Below, piece after piece: positions 19,569 through 27,459 of a stretch of 64,000 nucleotides of DNA. A model generated the notes under the pieces. The model was given only the letters and a program-made list of their open reading frames with translations. It did not search any database and was not told where the DNA came from. Source of the stretch: Chryseobacterium phosphatilyticum (lineage in GTDB: Bacteria; Bacteroidota; Bacteroidia; Flavobacteriales; Weeksellaceae); contig NZ_PPED02000004.1 of NCBI RefSeq assembly GCF_002899825.2, positions 62,001-126,000 of the forward strand. The letters are read 5' to 3'. The translations under genes were made by a program, and so were the position numbers. The stretch's first letter is position 1. Every line of letters starts with the position of its first letter.

Positions 19569-20330
19569 TTATTTGATAACATTTACTCCGATTTCTTCCA
19601 GCTTCACCTGATTTTCACTCGAAATCCCATGATCCGTAATGAGATAATCGATCTGATCCAAAGAGCCTATTTTACCAAAACCTTTTTTATTCAGCTTGGA
19701 AGAATCTGCAAGAATCACTGTCTGATCAGCACACTCAATCATAACCTGATTAAGATGAGCTTCCGCCGCGTTGGAGGTACTTATTCCAAATTCAAGATCA
19801 ATCCCATCCACACCCAGAAAAAGTTTATTACAGGAAAACTGCTTAAGAATTCCTTCGGAAATGGATCCCACTATAGAAGTAGAACTCTTTCTCACCTCTC
19901 CACCTAACTGGATAATATTAATATTAGGATTATTACAAAGCTCAATCGCCACTCTCAAAGAGGATGTCAATACCGTAAGCGGACCAAAATTCACCAGCAT
20001 CCGTGCAAGATAATGCATTGTGGTTCCTGAAGCCAGAATAATACAATCATTTTCCTGAATCAACGACACAGCAGCTTTTGCGATTGCCTGCTTTGCTTCC
20101 ACATTAATATTCTCTTTCTCTCCTACATTTTTCTCGTAAGCATATCTTACTTGCTTACTCGCTCCACCATGATTTCTGAACAGCAATCCCAGACTTTCGA
20201 GATAATTCAGATCCTTTCGGATCGTAACCGAAGAAACATTTAACTTTTCACAAAGATCCTGAACAAGAACGTGTCCCTTTTCGTCAAGTTCTTTTAATAT
20301 TTCATCATGCCTTGGTATTAGCTTCTCCAT
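19569..20330 (-). CDS. glpR: DeoR-family repressor, probable GlpR
   Basis: A transcription repressor of the DeoR family (253 aa). Its winged-helix domain comprises residues 1-60: RHDEILKELDEKGHVLVQDL, then LNVSSVTIRKDLNYLESLG as the recognition part. The effector domain, fold of sugar isomerases, has ILASGTTMHYLARML, ELGGEVRKSS-like IIQLGGEVRKSS and FLGVDGIDLEFGIS, and then ADSSKLNKKGFGKIG. It is transcribed away from the glpD-glpK-glpF operon, and glycerol-3-phosphate is the likely inducer. AACGAAA-type sites lie in front of both units, including over its own start site, so it probably also controls itself. Confidence 0.88.
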   Translation of the reverse strand: MEKLIPRHDEILKELDEKGHVLVQDLCEKLNVSSVTIRKDLNYLESLGLLFRNHGGASKQVRYAYEKNVGEKENINVEAKQAIAKAAVSLIQENDCIILASGTTMHYLARMLVNFGPLTVLTSSLRVAIELCNNPNINIIQLGGEVRKSSTSIVGSISEGILKQFSCNKLFLGVDGIDLEFGISTSNAAEAHLNQVMIECADQTVILADSSKLNKKGFGKIGSLDQIDYLITDHGISSENQVKLEEIGVNVIK

Positions 20331-20333
20331 TTA

Positions 20334-20352
20334 TTTCGTTTATTCAAAAGTA
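20334..20352 (-). promoter_or_regulatory. glpR -7 box with overlapping operator half-site
   Basis: On the minus strand TACTTTTG (20352-20345) fits TANNTTTG; no clear -33 box is seen. AACGAAA (20340-20334), the same motif that is repeated before glpD, sits at the expected start of transcription just before the glpR ATG. Confidence 0.5.
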
Positions 20353-20500
20353 CCGTTTTTTTTTCATATATGCGTTTTTATTGTTTTTTAACGAGTGCAT
20401 ACAATTAATTCGTTTTCAATAATAAAAGCCTTTTTCCATTAATAATCATTCGAGTTGTTGAAATTTCATTTATTTTTCTTTTAGTTTCATTTTTAATTTA

Positions 20501-20549
20501 TATATTTGAAAACGAAACATAAACGAAACATTTATGAAACGAAACGAAG
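20501..20549 (+). promoter_or_regulatory. glpD promoter with repeated GlpR-type operator
   Basis: TATATTTG at 20501-20508 fits the -7 box. It is followed at once by AACGAAA at 20511, 20522 and 20538, and AACGAAG at 20543, the last two within the first codons of glpD. An inverted-type copy (TTCGTTTT) lies at about 20409. A repressor bound here would cover the transcription start and the start codon. Confidence 0.6.
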
Positions 20550-22132
20550 AACTCAGTAAGTTAACCAATGTAAAACAATGGGACTTTATAGTCATAGGAG
20601 GAGGAGCCAGTGGTTTAGGTTCAGCATTAGACGCAGTAAGCAGAGGATTCAAAACATTATTGCTTGAATCTCATGATTTTGCGAAAGCAACATCCAGCAG
20701 AAGTACCAAATTGGTGCATGGTGGAGTAAGATATCTCGCACAAGGAGATATCGGTTTAGTAAAAGAAGCTTTAAAAGAAAGAGGTTTGCTTGCTAAAAAT
20801 GCAGCACATATTGTAAAAAACCAGTCTTTTATTATTCCTAATTATACATGGTGGGGTGGAATCTATTATAAAATAGGATTATCTGTTTACGATTTCCTTG
20901 CAGGGAAATTGAGTCTGGGTAAGACGAGATACATCAGCAAATCAAAAACCATCGAAAAACTACCGACTATTGAACAAAACCATTTGATGAGTGGAGTTGT
21001 CTACCAGGACGGACAGTTTGACGATGCCAGATTGGCGATCAATTTAACTCAGACTATTATTGAAAAAGGGGGAAGTGCTATCAATTACATGAAGGTCGTT
21101 GGTCTTCTGAAAAATGATTCCGGTAAAGTCATTGGAGTTACTGCTGAAGACCAGTTTACCCAACAGCAATATCAGATTCATGCCAATGTTGTCATCAATG
21201 CAACAGGAGTATTCACCAACGAAATTCTCAATATGAATAATCCAAAGCATGGTAAATTTGTTGTACCAAGCCAGGGAATACACCTGGTACTGGATAAGTC
21301 TTTCCTTAAAAGTGACGATGCCATCATGATTCCAAAAACGTCCGATGGCAGAGTTTTGTTTGTCGTGCCATGGCATGACAGAGCATTGGTAGGAACTACA
21401 GATACCCTTCTTAAAGATGAAAGTTTTGAACCTCGTGCACTGGAAGAAGAGATCAGCTTTGTTTTAAATACTGCAAGACAATATTTAGCTAAAAAACCTA
21501 CCCGTGAGGATGTGAAATCTGTTTTTGCCGGACTTCGTCCGCTTGCCGCTCCTAAAGACGGAGCCAAAAGCACTAAAGAAGTTTCCCGAAGCCATAAAGT
21601 AATTACCTCAGACACAGGATTAGTTTCCATCATTGGTGGAAAATGGACTACCTATCGTAAAATGGCAGAGGATACCGTAGACGAAGCTATGAAAGTTCAC
21701 AAACTTGGAAATACGCCTTCAAAAACAGAACATCTTTCCATCCATGGGAATATGAAACCAGAACTGGTAGACAGAACAAATCATTTATATGTTTACGGAT
21801 CTGATATCCCGGCTGTAAAAGCTCTACAGGAAAGCAACCCCCGTTATGCGCAAAAAATTCACCCGGACCACCCTTTTACGGTGGCAGAAGTAGTTTGGGC
21901 TGTAAGAAACGAAATGGCTGTGATCATCGAAGATATTTTAGCAAGAAGAGTTCGTTTACTATTCTTAGATGCAAGAGCTGCAATAGACTGTGCTCACAAT
22001 GTAGCCCGAATCATTGCTGAAGAGAATGGGTATTCTGAAGAATGGGCTCAAAAACAGGAAGACGAATTCATTGCACTGGCAAAAGGATATTTACTGACTC
22101 CTTATTCACCGAAAGTTATAAACCTAAATTAA
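20534..22132 (+). CDS. glpD: Glycerol-3-phosphate dehydrogenase (FAD)
   Basis: Oxidises glycerol-3-phosphate to dihydroxyacetone phosphate and passes electrons to quinones at the inner membrane. The FAD-binding motif is [20 protein letters not shown], followed by [15 protein letters not shown], the GlpD signature; later come [10 protein letters not shown] and [17 protein letters not shown]. It has 532 aa, normal for the family. It is the first gene of the glycerol operon and ends 8 bases before glpK. Its start codon is embedded in the repeated operator. Confidence 0.96.
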   Translation: MKRNEELSKLTNVKQWDFIVIGGGASGLGSALDAVSRGFKTLLLESHDFAKATSSRSTKLVHGGVRYLAQGDIGLVKEALKERGLLAKNAAHIVKNQSFIIPNYTWWGGIYYKIGLSVYDFLAGKLSLGKTRYISKSKTIEKLPTIEQNHLMSGVVYQDGQFDDARLAINLTQTIIEKGGSAINYMKVVGLLKNDSGKVIGVTAEDQFTQQQYQIHANVVINATGVFTNEILNMNNPKHGKFVVPSQGIHLVLDKSFLKSDDAIMIPKTSDGRVLFVVPWHDRALVGTTDTLLKDESFEPRALEEEISFVLNTARQYLAKKPTREDVKSVFAGLRPLAAPKDGAKSTKEVSRSHKVITSDTGLVSIIGGKWTTYRKMAEDTVDEAMKVHKLGNTPSKTEHLSIHGNMKPELVDRTNHLYVYGSDIPAVKALQESNPRYAQKIHPDHPFTVAEVVWAVRNEMAVIIEDILARRVRLLFLDARAAIDCAHNVARIIAEENGYSEEWAQKQEDEFIALAKGYLLTPYSPKVINLN

Positions 22133-22140
22133 CACCATAT

Positions 22141-23637
22141 ATGAATGAAAAACTAATTCTCGCTCTTGACCAGGGAACAACATCCTCCAGAGCGATTCTT
22201 TTCAACCACAGTGGAGAAATCAAATATGTATCTCAGAAAGACTTCAGACAAATATTTCCGACTCCGGGTTGGGTAGAACATGATCCGAATGAAATCTGGT
22301 CATCGCAAATCTCCGTAGCAGCTGAAGTGATAGCAAAAGCAGGAATCTCCGGACTGGAAGTTGCCGCCATTGGAATTACCAACCAACGTGAAACAACGGT
22401 TGTTTGGGATAAGGAAACAGGTGAACCTATCTACAATGCCATCGTATGGCAGGACCGCAGAACAGCGAAGTACTGCGATGAATTGAAAGAGCAAGGACAC
22501 GCCGAAGCTATTAAAGAAAAAACAGGACTTGTACTTGATGCCTACTTTTCGGCAACCAAATTAAAATGGATTCTTGATAATGTTGATGGGGCAAGAGAAA
22601 AAGCCGAAGCCGGAAAATTATGTTTCGGAACTGTTGATACATGGCTTGTATGGAAACTTACCCGTGGTAAAATGTTTATCACCGATGTATCCAATGCCAG
22701 CAGAACTATGCTTCTTAACATCCATTCTCTCGAGTGGGATAATGATTTACTGGAGCTATTTAATATTCCTAAAGCCATTCTTCCTGAAGTAAAACAAAGC
22801 AGTGAAGTATACGGAGAAACTGCCACTACTCTATTTTCTACGAAGATTCCGATTGCAGGGATAGCGGGAGATCAGCAGGCAGCCTTATTCGGCCAGATGT
22901 GTACTTCTCCGGGAATGGTAAAAAATACATACGGAACCGGGTGTTTCTTATTAATGAATACGGGAAAAGAAGCGGTATCGTCTAAGAACAACCTTCTTAC
23001 TACAGTAGCATGGAAAATCAATGGAGAAGTAAATTACGCTTTAGAAGGAAGTGTATTCGTTGGAGGTGCAGCCATTCAATGGTTGAGAGATGGACTTAAA
23101 CTGATTGATTCTTCAGAACAGATCAATACATTGGCATCATCTGTTAAAGACAATGGTGGTGTCTATTTCGTACCTGCTCTTACAGGATTAGGAGCTCCTT
23201 ATTGGGACCAATACGCCCGTGGAACTATTGTTGGCATCACCCGTGGTACTACTGACGGACATGTTGCAAGAGCTACTTTGGAAGGAATTGCATTTCAGGT
23301 ATATGACATCGTAAAAGCAATGGAGGCAGATTCCGGAAGAGCAAGTCTTGAGCTAAGAGTAGATGGGGGCGCATCCGCAAGCGATCTTCTGATGCAAATA
23401 CAATCTGATCTTTTTGGTTTTAAGATCACGAGACCAAAAACGTTGGAAACAACAGCTTTAGGAGCTGCCTATCTCGCAGGTCTTGCTGTAGGATACTGGA
23501 AAAGCATTGACGAAATCCAATCTCAATGGATTGTGGACAAAGATTTTCATCCTCAACTGGAAAAGGAAAAGGTGGATAAAATGATCCACTTGTGGAAAAA
23601 AGCTGTGACCCGTGCTCAGAGCTGGATAGAAGATTAA
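22141..23637 (+). CDS. glpK: Glycerol kinase
   Basis: Phosphorylates glycerol to glycerol-3-phosphate. The ATG at 22141 gives [20 protein letters not shown], the family start; a longer open frame into glpD is not used. Motifs seen are [31 protein letters not shown] and [16 protein letters not shown] of FGGY kinases. It has 498 aa, the standard length. It lies between glpD and glpF. Confidence 0.97.
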   Translation: MNEKLILALDQGTTSSRAILFNHSGEIKYVSQKDFRQIFPTPGWVEHDPNEIWSSQISVAAEVIAKAGISGLEVAAIGITNQRETTVVWDKETGEPIYNAIVWQDRRTAKYCDELKEQGHAEAIKEKTGLVLDAYFSATKLKWILDNVDGAREKAEAGKLCFGTVDTWLVWKLTRGKMFITDVSNASRTMLLNIHSLEWDNDLLELFNIPKAILPEVKQSSEVYGETATTLFSTKIPIAGIAGDQQAALFGQMCTSPGMVKNTYGTGCFLLMNTGKEAVSSKNNLLTTVAWKINGEVNYALEGSVFVGGAAIQWLRDGLKLIDSSEQINTLASSVKDNGGVYFVPALTGLGAPYWDQYARGTIVGITRGTTDGHVARATLEGIAFQVYDIVKAMEADSGRASLELRVDGGASASDLLMQIQSDLFGFKITRPKTLETTALGAAYLAGLAVGYWKSIDEIQSQWIVDKDFHPQLEKEKVDKMIHLWKKAVTRAQSWIED

Positions 23638-23661
23638 TCTTGATACTTTAAAAATACACAT

Positions 23662-24393
23662 ATGACTCCATTTATTGCAGAAGTAATCGGGACGATGCTT
23701 CTTATATTATTAGGCAACGGTGTTGTAGCCAATGTTGTCTTAAAAGGTACCAAAGGAAATAATTCCGGATGGATTGTGATTACCACCGCATGGGCACTAG
23801 CCGTTTTTGTCGGTGTTACTGTAGCCGGCCCTGTAAGTGGAGCCCATTTAAACCCCGCTGTAACAATTGGTCTGGCTACTGCCGGAAAATTTTCATGGGA
23901 TCTGGTTCCGTCATATATCGCCGCTCAAATGATTGGTGGCATGTTGGGAGCATTTTTGGTGTGGCTATTTCATAAAGATCATTTTGCCATTACTGAGGAT
24001 GAAGGGGCAAAGCTGGCTTGTTTCAGTACAAGTCCTGCTATTAGAAAAACCTCTTCTAATCTGATCAGTGAAATTATTGGGACTTTTGTACTTGTTTTTT
24101 CAATTTTTTACTTTTCAGATCCCAGTATTTCTCTACACGCGGACCCATCAGCAAAAGTTGGTCTAGGTTCTGTGGGAGCCATCCCTGTGACATTTGTTGT
24201 ATGGGTCATAGGATTATCCCTGGGAGGAACAACAGGATACGCCATTAATCCTGCCAGAGATCTAGCCCCTAGAATTATGCATTCTATTCTTCCTGTAAAA
24301 GGAAACAGTGACTGGAGCTATTCCTGGATTCCTGTAGTAGGCCCGGTAACAGGAGCTATTATCGCCGCTGTTTTATATGGATTTTTAAAATAA
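23662..24393 (+). CDS. glpF: Glycerol uptake facilitator (aquaglyceroporin)
   Basis: A MIP-family channel for passive glycerol entry across the inner membrane. Both pore motifs are present: GAHLNPAVTIG and GYAINPARDLAPR, the D after NPAR being typical of glycerol channels. Six hydrophobic segments can be counted in 243 aa. It is 24 bases after glpK, in the same operon. Confidence 0.95.
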   Translation: MTPFIAEVIGTMLLILLGNGVVANVVLKGTKGNNSGWIVITTAWALAVFVGVTVAGPVSGAHLNPAVTIGLATAGKFSWDLVPSYIAAQMIGGMLGAFLVWLFHKDHFAITEDEGAKLACFSTSPAIRKTSSNLISEIIGTFVLVFSIFYFSDPSISLHADPSAKVGLGSVGAIPVTFVVWVIGLSLGGTTGYAINPARDLAPRIMHSILPVKGNSDWSYSWIPVVGPVTGAIIAAVLYGFLK

Positions 24394-24398
24394 AACAA

Positions 24399-25202
24399 AT
24401 GATGAGAAAAATCTTAAAAGGAATCTTCCTTCTTGCTCTAGGTACAGGAAGATTGTTTTCTCAGGAAAACACAGAATCCAAAGAAGGCAGGCTGGATTTT
24501 ACAGCCAATATCCAAAACAATCATTTATGGAGAGGGCTTATTATTACAGATAAACCTGTTGTAATGGGAAATCTCTCCTATGCTTTGGATGCAGAAAAGA
24601 AATGGAAGGTCGGAATCTGGGGCGCCTCCGCTTTAGCTGATGACAAAGACAATACCCATTACAAAGAGATTAATTATTACATTCAGTACTCCAATGGGCG
24701 TTTTTATATTGGATTATGGGATCTTTATAATTCCAGGAATATCAATACGGCTGTCGCAGCTGATGATATTTTCAGTTACTCACAAAGAAGAACTGCCCAT
24801 ATTATTGATCTGAGAACGAATTATACCTTCGGGCCTTCATTCCCTATCAATATCGAAGCAGACATTATGTTGTATGGAGGAGCTAATGCCGGAGAAGTAA
24901 TTCTTGAACCGGATGGAAGTTATAAAAAGAACAGATATTCCACTTATATTCAGGCAAGCTATCCTGTAATCAGCGGACAGAAAGTTAATCTGGATGCTTT
25001 TGTAGGAGCTGGTTTTGCTCTCAATGACAAAACATTTCTTTATGGGAATGGAAAAAACAGTTTTGACATTGTCAATGTAGGTGTTAAGGCAGGAAAGGTT
25101 GTTAAAATAACTGACCATTATAGTCTTCCTGTGAATATGATGGTGATGTGGAATCCTTCCAATAAGTATGCAAGGATTCAGTTGGCAGCAACTGTTTTTT
25201 AA
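24399..25202 (+). CDS. Putative outer-membrane beta-barrel protein in the glp operon
   Basis: A 267-aa exported protein: the signal peptide ends near GRLFSQ. The body has alternating strands rich in Trp, Tyr and Gly (NNHLWRGLIITDKPVVMGNL, KKWKVGIWGAS, NYYIQYSNGRFYIGLWDLY) and ends in Phe, as outer-membrane barrels do. It resembles TorF/Gcw_chp-like putative porins, but that is only an impression. Lying 5 bases after glpF, it may help glycerol or glycerol-phosphate esters cross the outer membrane. A second ATG follows the first directly; either may be used. Confidence 0.75.
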   Translation: MMRKILKGIFLLALGTGRLFSQENTESKEGRLDFTANIQNNHLWRGLIITDKPVVMGNLSYALDAEKKWKVGIWGASALADDKDNTHYKEINYYIQYSNGRFYIGLWDLYNSRNINTAVAADDIFSYSQRRTAHIIDLRTNYTFGPSFPINIEADIMLYGGANAGEVILEPDGSYKKNRYSTYIQASYPVISGQKVNLDAFVGAGFALNDKTFLYGNGKNSFDIVNVGVKAGKVVKITDHYSLPVNMMVMWNPSNKYARIQLAATVF

Positions 25203-25229
25203 ATCAGTTTCAATAAAAATGATATAGGG

Positions 25230-25256
25230 CCACTCTTTTTCGGAGTGGTTTTTTGT
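25230..25256 (+). terminator. Terminator of the glp operon
   Basis: CCACTC pairs with GAGTGG across a short loop, followed by six T. It lies about 27 bases after the last gene of the operon. Confidence 0.85.
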
Positions 25257-25319
25257 TTATTATATGGAGACACCCTTACAAATTATCTTGTATAGATTTA
25301 AAATTGATATGATGAATCC

Positions 25320-25375
25320 CTATTCATTCACCGGGATTTTACGGTTGAAGATTTAAACAATTATTTTTACTTTTG
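25320..25375 (+). promoter_or_regulatory. Promoter of first duplicated gene, with ACGGTTGAA site
   Basis: GTTG (25344-25347), 20 bases, TACTTTTG (25368-25375) fits the Bacteroidota promoter. The -33 box is part of ACGGTTGAA (25341-25349). The segment CACCGGGATTTTACGGTTGA is shared, with one change, with the region before the paralogue at 26007. The expected start of transcription is only about 5-10 bases before the ATG. Confidence 0.6.
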
Positions 25376-25388
25376 AAAAAAAGAAACT

Positions 25389-25808
25389 ATGAAAAAGATT
25401 TTAAGCTTAGTCGTTGTATGTCTTTGTACTTTTGCTTTAGCACAACAGGGCAAGGTACCCTTTACAGGGAAAAGAAGTTTTGACATTATGAAAGGCTACA
25501 GCGGTACCGGTACTCCTCATTATTATCTGGATGTAAAGAAGACCGGTGATGTTTACTTTGGATACATTCAGGTGAATCAGGCGAACGGAAAAGAAATGAC
25601 TGAAGAAGTAAACGCCGGGAAGTATGCTCCTAATAAAGTAATGAAAGTGCATTTCAAAAAATACAACGAGACTTTCTTTGTAAAGTTTGATAAAGACAAA
25701 ATCTTTATGACAGACGAAAAAGGGAAAGTTCAAAATCTTGAAGGGTGCTGTTCATCCCGCGAAAGTGTAGATAAAGATACATGCAATTGTGAAAGTGAGT
25801 TATATTAA
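25389..25808 (+). CDS. Small secreted protein, paralogue 1
   Basis: A 139-aa protein of unknown function with a signal peptide ending near TFALAQ. It begins the mature chain with QGKVPFTGKRSFDI, then has YYLDVKKTGDVYFGYIQV, EVNAGKYAPNKVMKVHFKKY and FFVKFDKDKIFMTDEKGKV, and closes with a Cys-rich end (CCSSRES, CNCESELY). It is about half identical to the next gene over its whole length, including the CC and CNC motifs. The four Cys may form disulfides or bind metal. Its own promoter and terminator make it a separate transcript. Confidence 0.85.
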   Translation: MKKILSLVVVCLCTFALAQQGKVPFTGKRSFDIMKGYSGTGTPHYYLDVKKTGDVYFGYIQVNQANGKEMTEEVNAGKYAPNKVMKVHFKKYNETFFVKFDKDKIFMTDEKGKVQNLEGCCSSRESVDKDTCNCESELY

Positions 25809-25821
25809 CAACCAGATACAG

Positions 25822-25850
25822 CCACTCCTTTTGGAGTGGTTTTTTATTTT
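25822..25850 (+). terminator. Terminator after first duplicated gene
   Basis: CCACTCC pairs with GGAGTGG over a four-T loop, followed by a T-rich run. The stem is nearly the same as that of the glp terminator at 25230. Confidence 0.88.
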
Positions 25851-25938
25851 TTGTATGAAGGCCCCACTTGTTCTATTTATTCAATGCATATAATGCAATG
25901 TCTGTTTATCATGATATAAGAGATAAAAACGCCCTATT

Positions 25939-25994
25939 ACCGTTAATCACCGGGAATTTACGGTTGAAGATTCAGATAAATATTTCTACTTTTG
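25939..25994 (+). promoter_or_regulatory. Promoter of second duplicated gene, with LytTR-like direct repeats
   Basis: GTTG (25963-25966), 20 bases, TACTTTTG (25987-25994). ACCGTTAAT (25939-25947) and ACGGTTGAA (25960-25968) form direct repeats with a 12-base gap, that is, 21 bases apart. This is the layout of LytTR/AgrA-type sites. The second repeat overlaps the -33 box, as expected for an activator. Confidence 0.5.
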
Positions 25995-26006
25995 AAAAAA
26001 AATAAT

Positions 26007-26414
26007 ATGAAAAAGATTTTCAGTGTACTGATCTTATGCCTGAGTATTTTATCTTTTGCACAGTCTCAGACTCCGTTTACAGGGAAAAGAGATTTTAATA
26101 TTGAAACCGGAGAGCAAGGTTCAGGAGCACCATCTTATTATCTGGATGTAAAGAGCAACGGAGATGTTCACTTTGGCTCTGTACAGGTAGACCCTGAAAG
26201 TGGAAAAGAAAAAAAGGAAGTCATCAATGCCGGAAAGTATAATCCAGAAGTCATGAAAGTTCATTTCAAAACATACAATGAAATTTTTTATGTAAAATTT
26301 GACAAAAAAGATATTTATCTTACGGATGCCAACGGAAATATTAAAAAGTCTGATGACTGTTGCCCGGAAATGGGTGAGAAAAACTGCAATTGCAAGAGTA
26401 TTCTATATCAATGA
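26007..26414 (+). CDS. Small secreted protein, paralogue 2
   Basis: A 135-aa exported protein closely related to the previous one. The ATG at 26007 (MKKIFSVLILCLSILSFAQS) gives a clean signal peptide; an alternative five codons upstream would sit too near the -7 box. The mature part has TPFTGKRDFNIETGE, SYYLDVKSNGDVHFGSVQVD, EVMKVHFKTYNEIFYVKFDK and a Cys end with DDCCPEMG and NCNCKS. The stop codon overlaps the ATG of the next gene (ATGA), so the two are probably translated together. Function unknown. Confidence 0.87.
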   Translation: MKKIFSVLILCLSILSFAQSQTPFTGKRDFNIETGEQGSGAPSYYLDVKSNGDVHFGSVQVDPESGKEKKEVINAGKYNPEVMKVHFKTYNEIFYVKFDKKDIYLTDANGNIKKSDDCCPEMGEKNCNCKSILYQ

Positions 26415-27382
26415 AATCATTAAAACTTTTATTCTTCTTCCTTCTTATTGTTTCTTGTGATAAAAAGAAAGATCACTCTTATACATTTTATTACTGGAAA
26501 ACCAATCTGAAGCTGGATCAGGAAGAAAAAAAGGTGCTGAACAAAGCTTCGGTACCTTTTCTCTATACAAGATTTTTCGATGTTGATAAAGTGAACGGGA
26601 AGTTTCAGCCGGTTGCCGTTATTACCAAGGAATCAAGTTTTAAAACGGACAAAAAGATTGTACCCACGGTATTTATCACCAATCCTACTCTGTTAGGAAT
26701 TAGTCAGGAGGAAATTAAGTTTCTGGCAGAAAGTATTCATCATCTGATTCAAAAGAAATCGGAAGAATATCATTTGACAACAAACAATGAAATTCAAATT
26801 GACTGTGACTGGACCGCCGGCACACGGGATGATTATTTTAGATTTTTAAAAGAACTGAAAAGAGTTTCGGGAAAAGCGATTACCTGCACTCTTCGTCTTC
26901 ATCAGGTAAAGGATAAAAAATTGACAGGAATTCCTCCTGTTGATAAGGTATATTTAATGTGTTATTCTACTTCATCCCCTTTAGAGAAATCTGATAAAAA
27001 TTCAATTCTGGATGTCAATATTCTCAAAAGTTATCTTTCACATCTGGAAGAATATCCCATCAGGAATATTAAAGTGGCTTTGCCTATTTATTCCTGGGGC
27101 ATAGTAACCAATCATCTGGGCAAGCATAAACTTATTAATGCTCTATCTAAAAAAGATCTTGAAAATCCCAATTTTAAGAAGATCTCTGAATATGAAGCAG
27201 AAATCACAAAAGACGGTTTCTACTTTGGGAGTTATTTAAATAAAGGATTCACTATAAAAGTGGAAGAAATATCTGAAGAACAACTTGAAAATGTTGTGCA
27301 GTTCTTAGAAAAAAAAATACCAGCTTTTAATGTCATTTATTATCAATTAGATAGTAAATTTGTGTTAGATCGAAAATTTTAA
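26411..27382 (+). CDS. Lipoprotein with glycoside hydrolase-like (DUF3142-like) fold
   Basis: A 323-aa predicted lipoprotein: MKSLKLLFFFLLIVSC has a lipobox. The ATG at 26411 overlaps the preceding stop codon, so I prefer it to one seven codons earlier. The chain has motifs of a TIM-barrel enzyme: IQIDCDWTAGTRDDYFRFLK, ITCTLRLHQVKD, VDKVYLMCYST and IKVALPIYSWGIV. The asp-rich DCDW strand and the strand order recall DUF3142 or GH18-like proteins. I cannot confirm catalytic residues. Coupling to the Cys-rich protein suggests a shared task at the cell envelope. Confidence 0.75.
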   Translation: MKSLKLLFFFLLIVSCDKKKDHSYTFYYWKTNLKLDQEEKKVLNKASVPFLYTRFFDVDKVNGKFQPVAVITKESSFKTDKKIVPTVFITNPTLLGISQEEIKFLAESIHHLIQKKSEEYHLTTNNEIQIDCDWTAGTRDDYFRFLKELKRVSGKAITCTLRLHQVKDKKLTGIPPVDKVYLMCYSTSSPLEKSDKNSILDVNILKSYLSHLEEYPIRNIKVALPIYSWGIVTNHLGKHKLINALSKKDLENPNFKKISEYEAEITKDGFYFGSYLNKGFTIKVEEISEEQLENVVQFLEKKIPAFNVIYYQLDSKFVLDRKF

Positions 27383-27459
27383 ATCTCAAAAGATAGAGGC
27401 ATTACATTTGCCGGAACCATAAACATCAATTACAAAAAACTAAAAACACGACAAACCCT

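Noticed and set aside
22042..22140. Longer N-terminus for glycerol kinase
   Set aside because: This stretch codes for the end of glpD in another frame. The kinase family start is at 22141.
25230..25850. Nearly equal terminators flanking the first duplicated gene as ends of a mobile unit
   Set aside because: Short CCACTC/GAGTGG stems are common terminators and no target-site duplication is visible.
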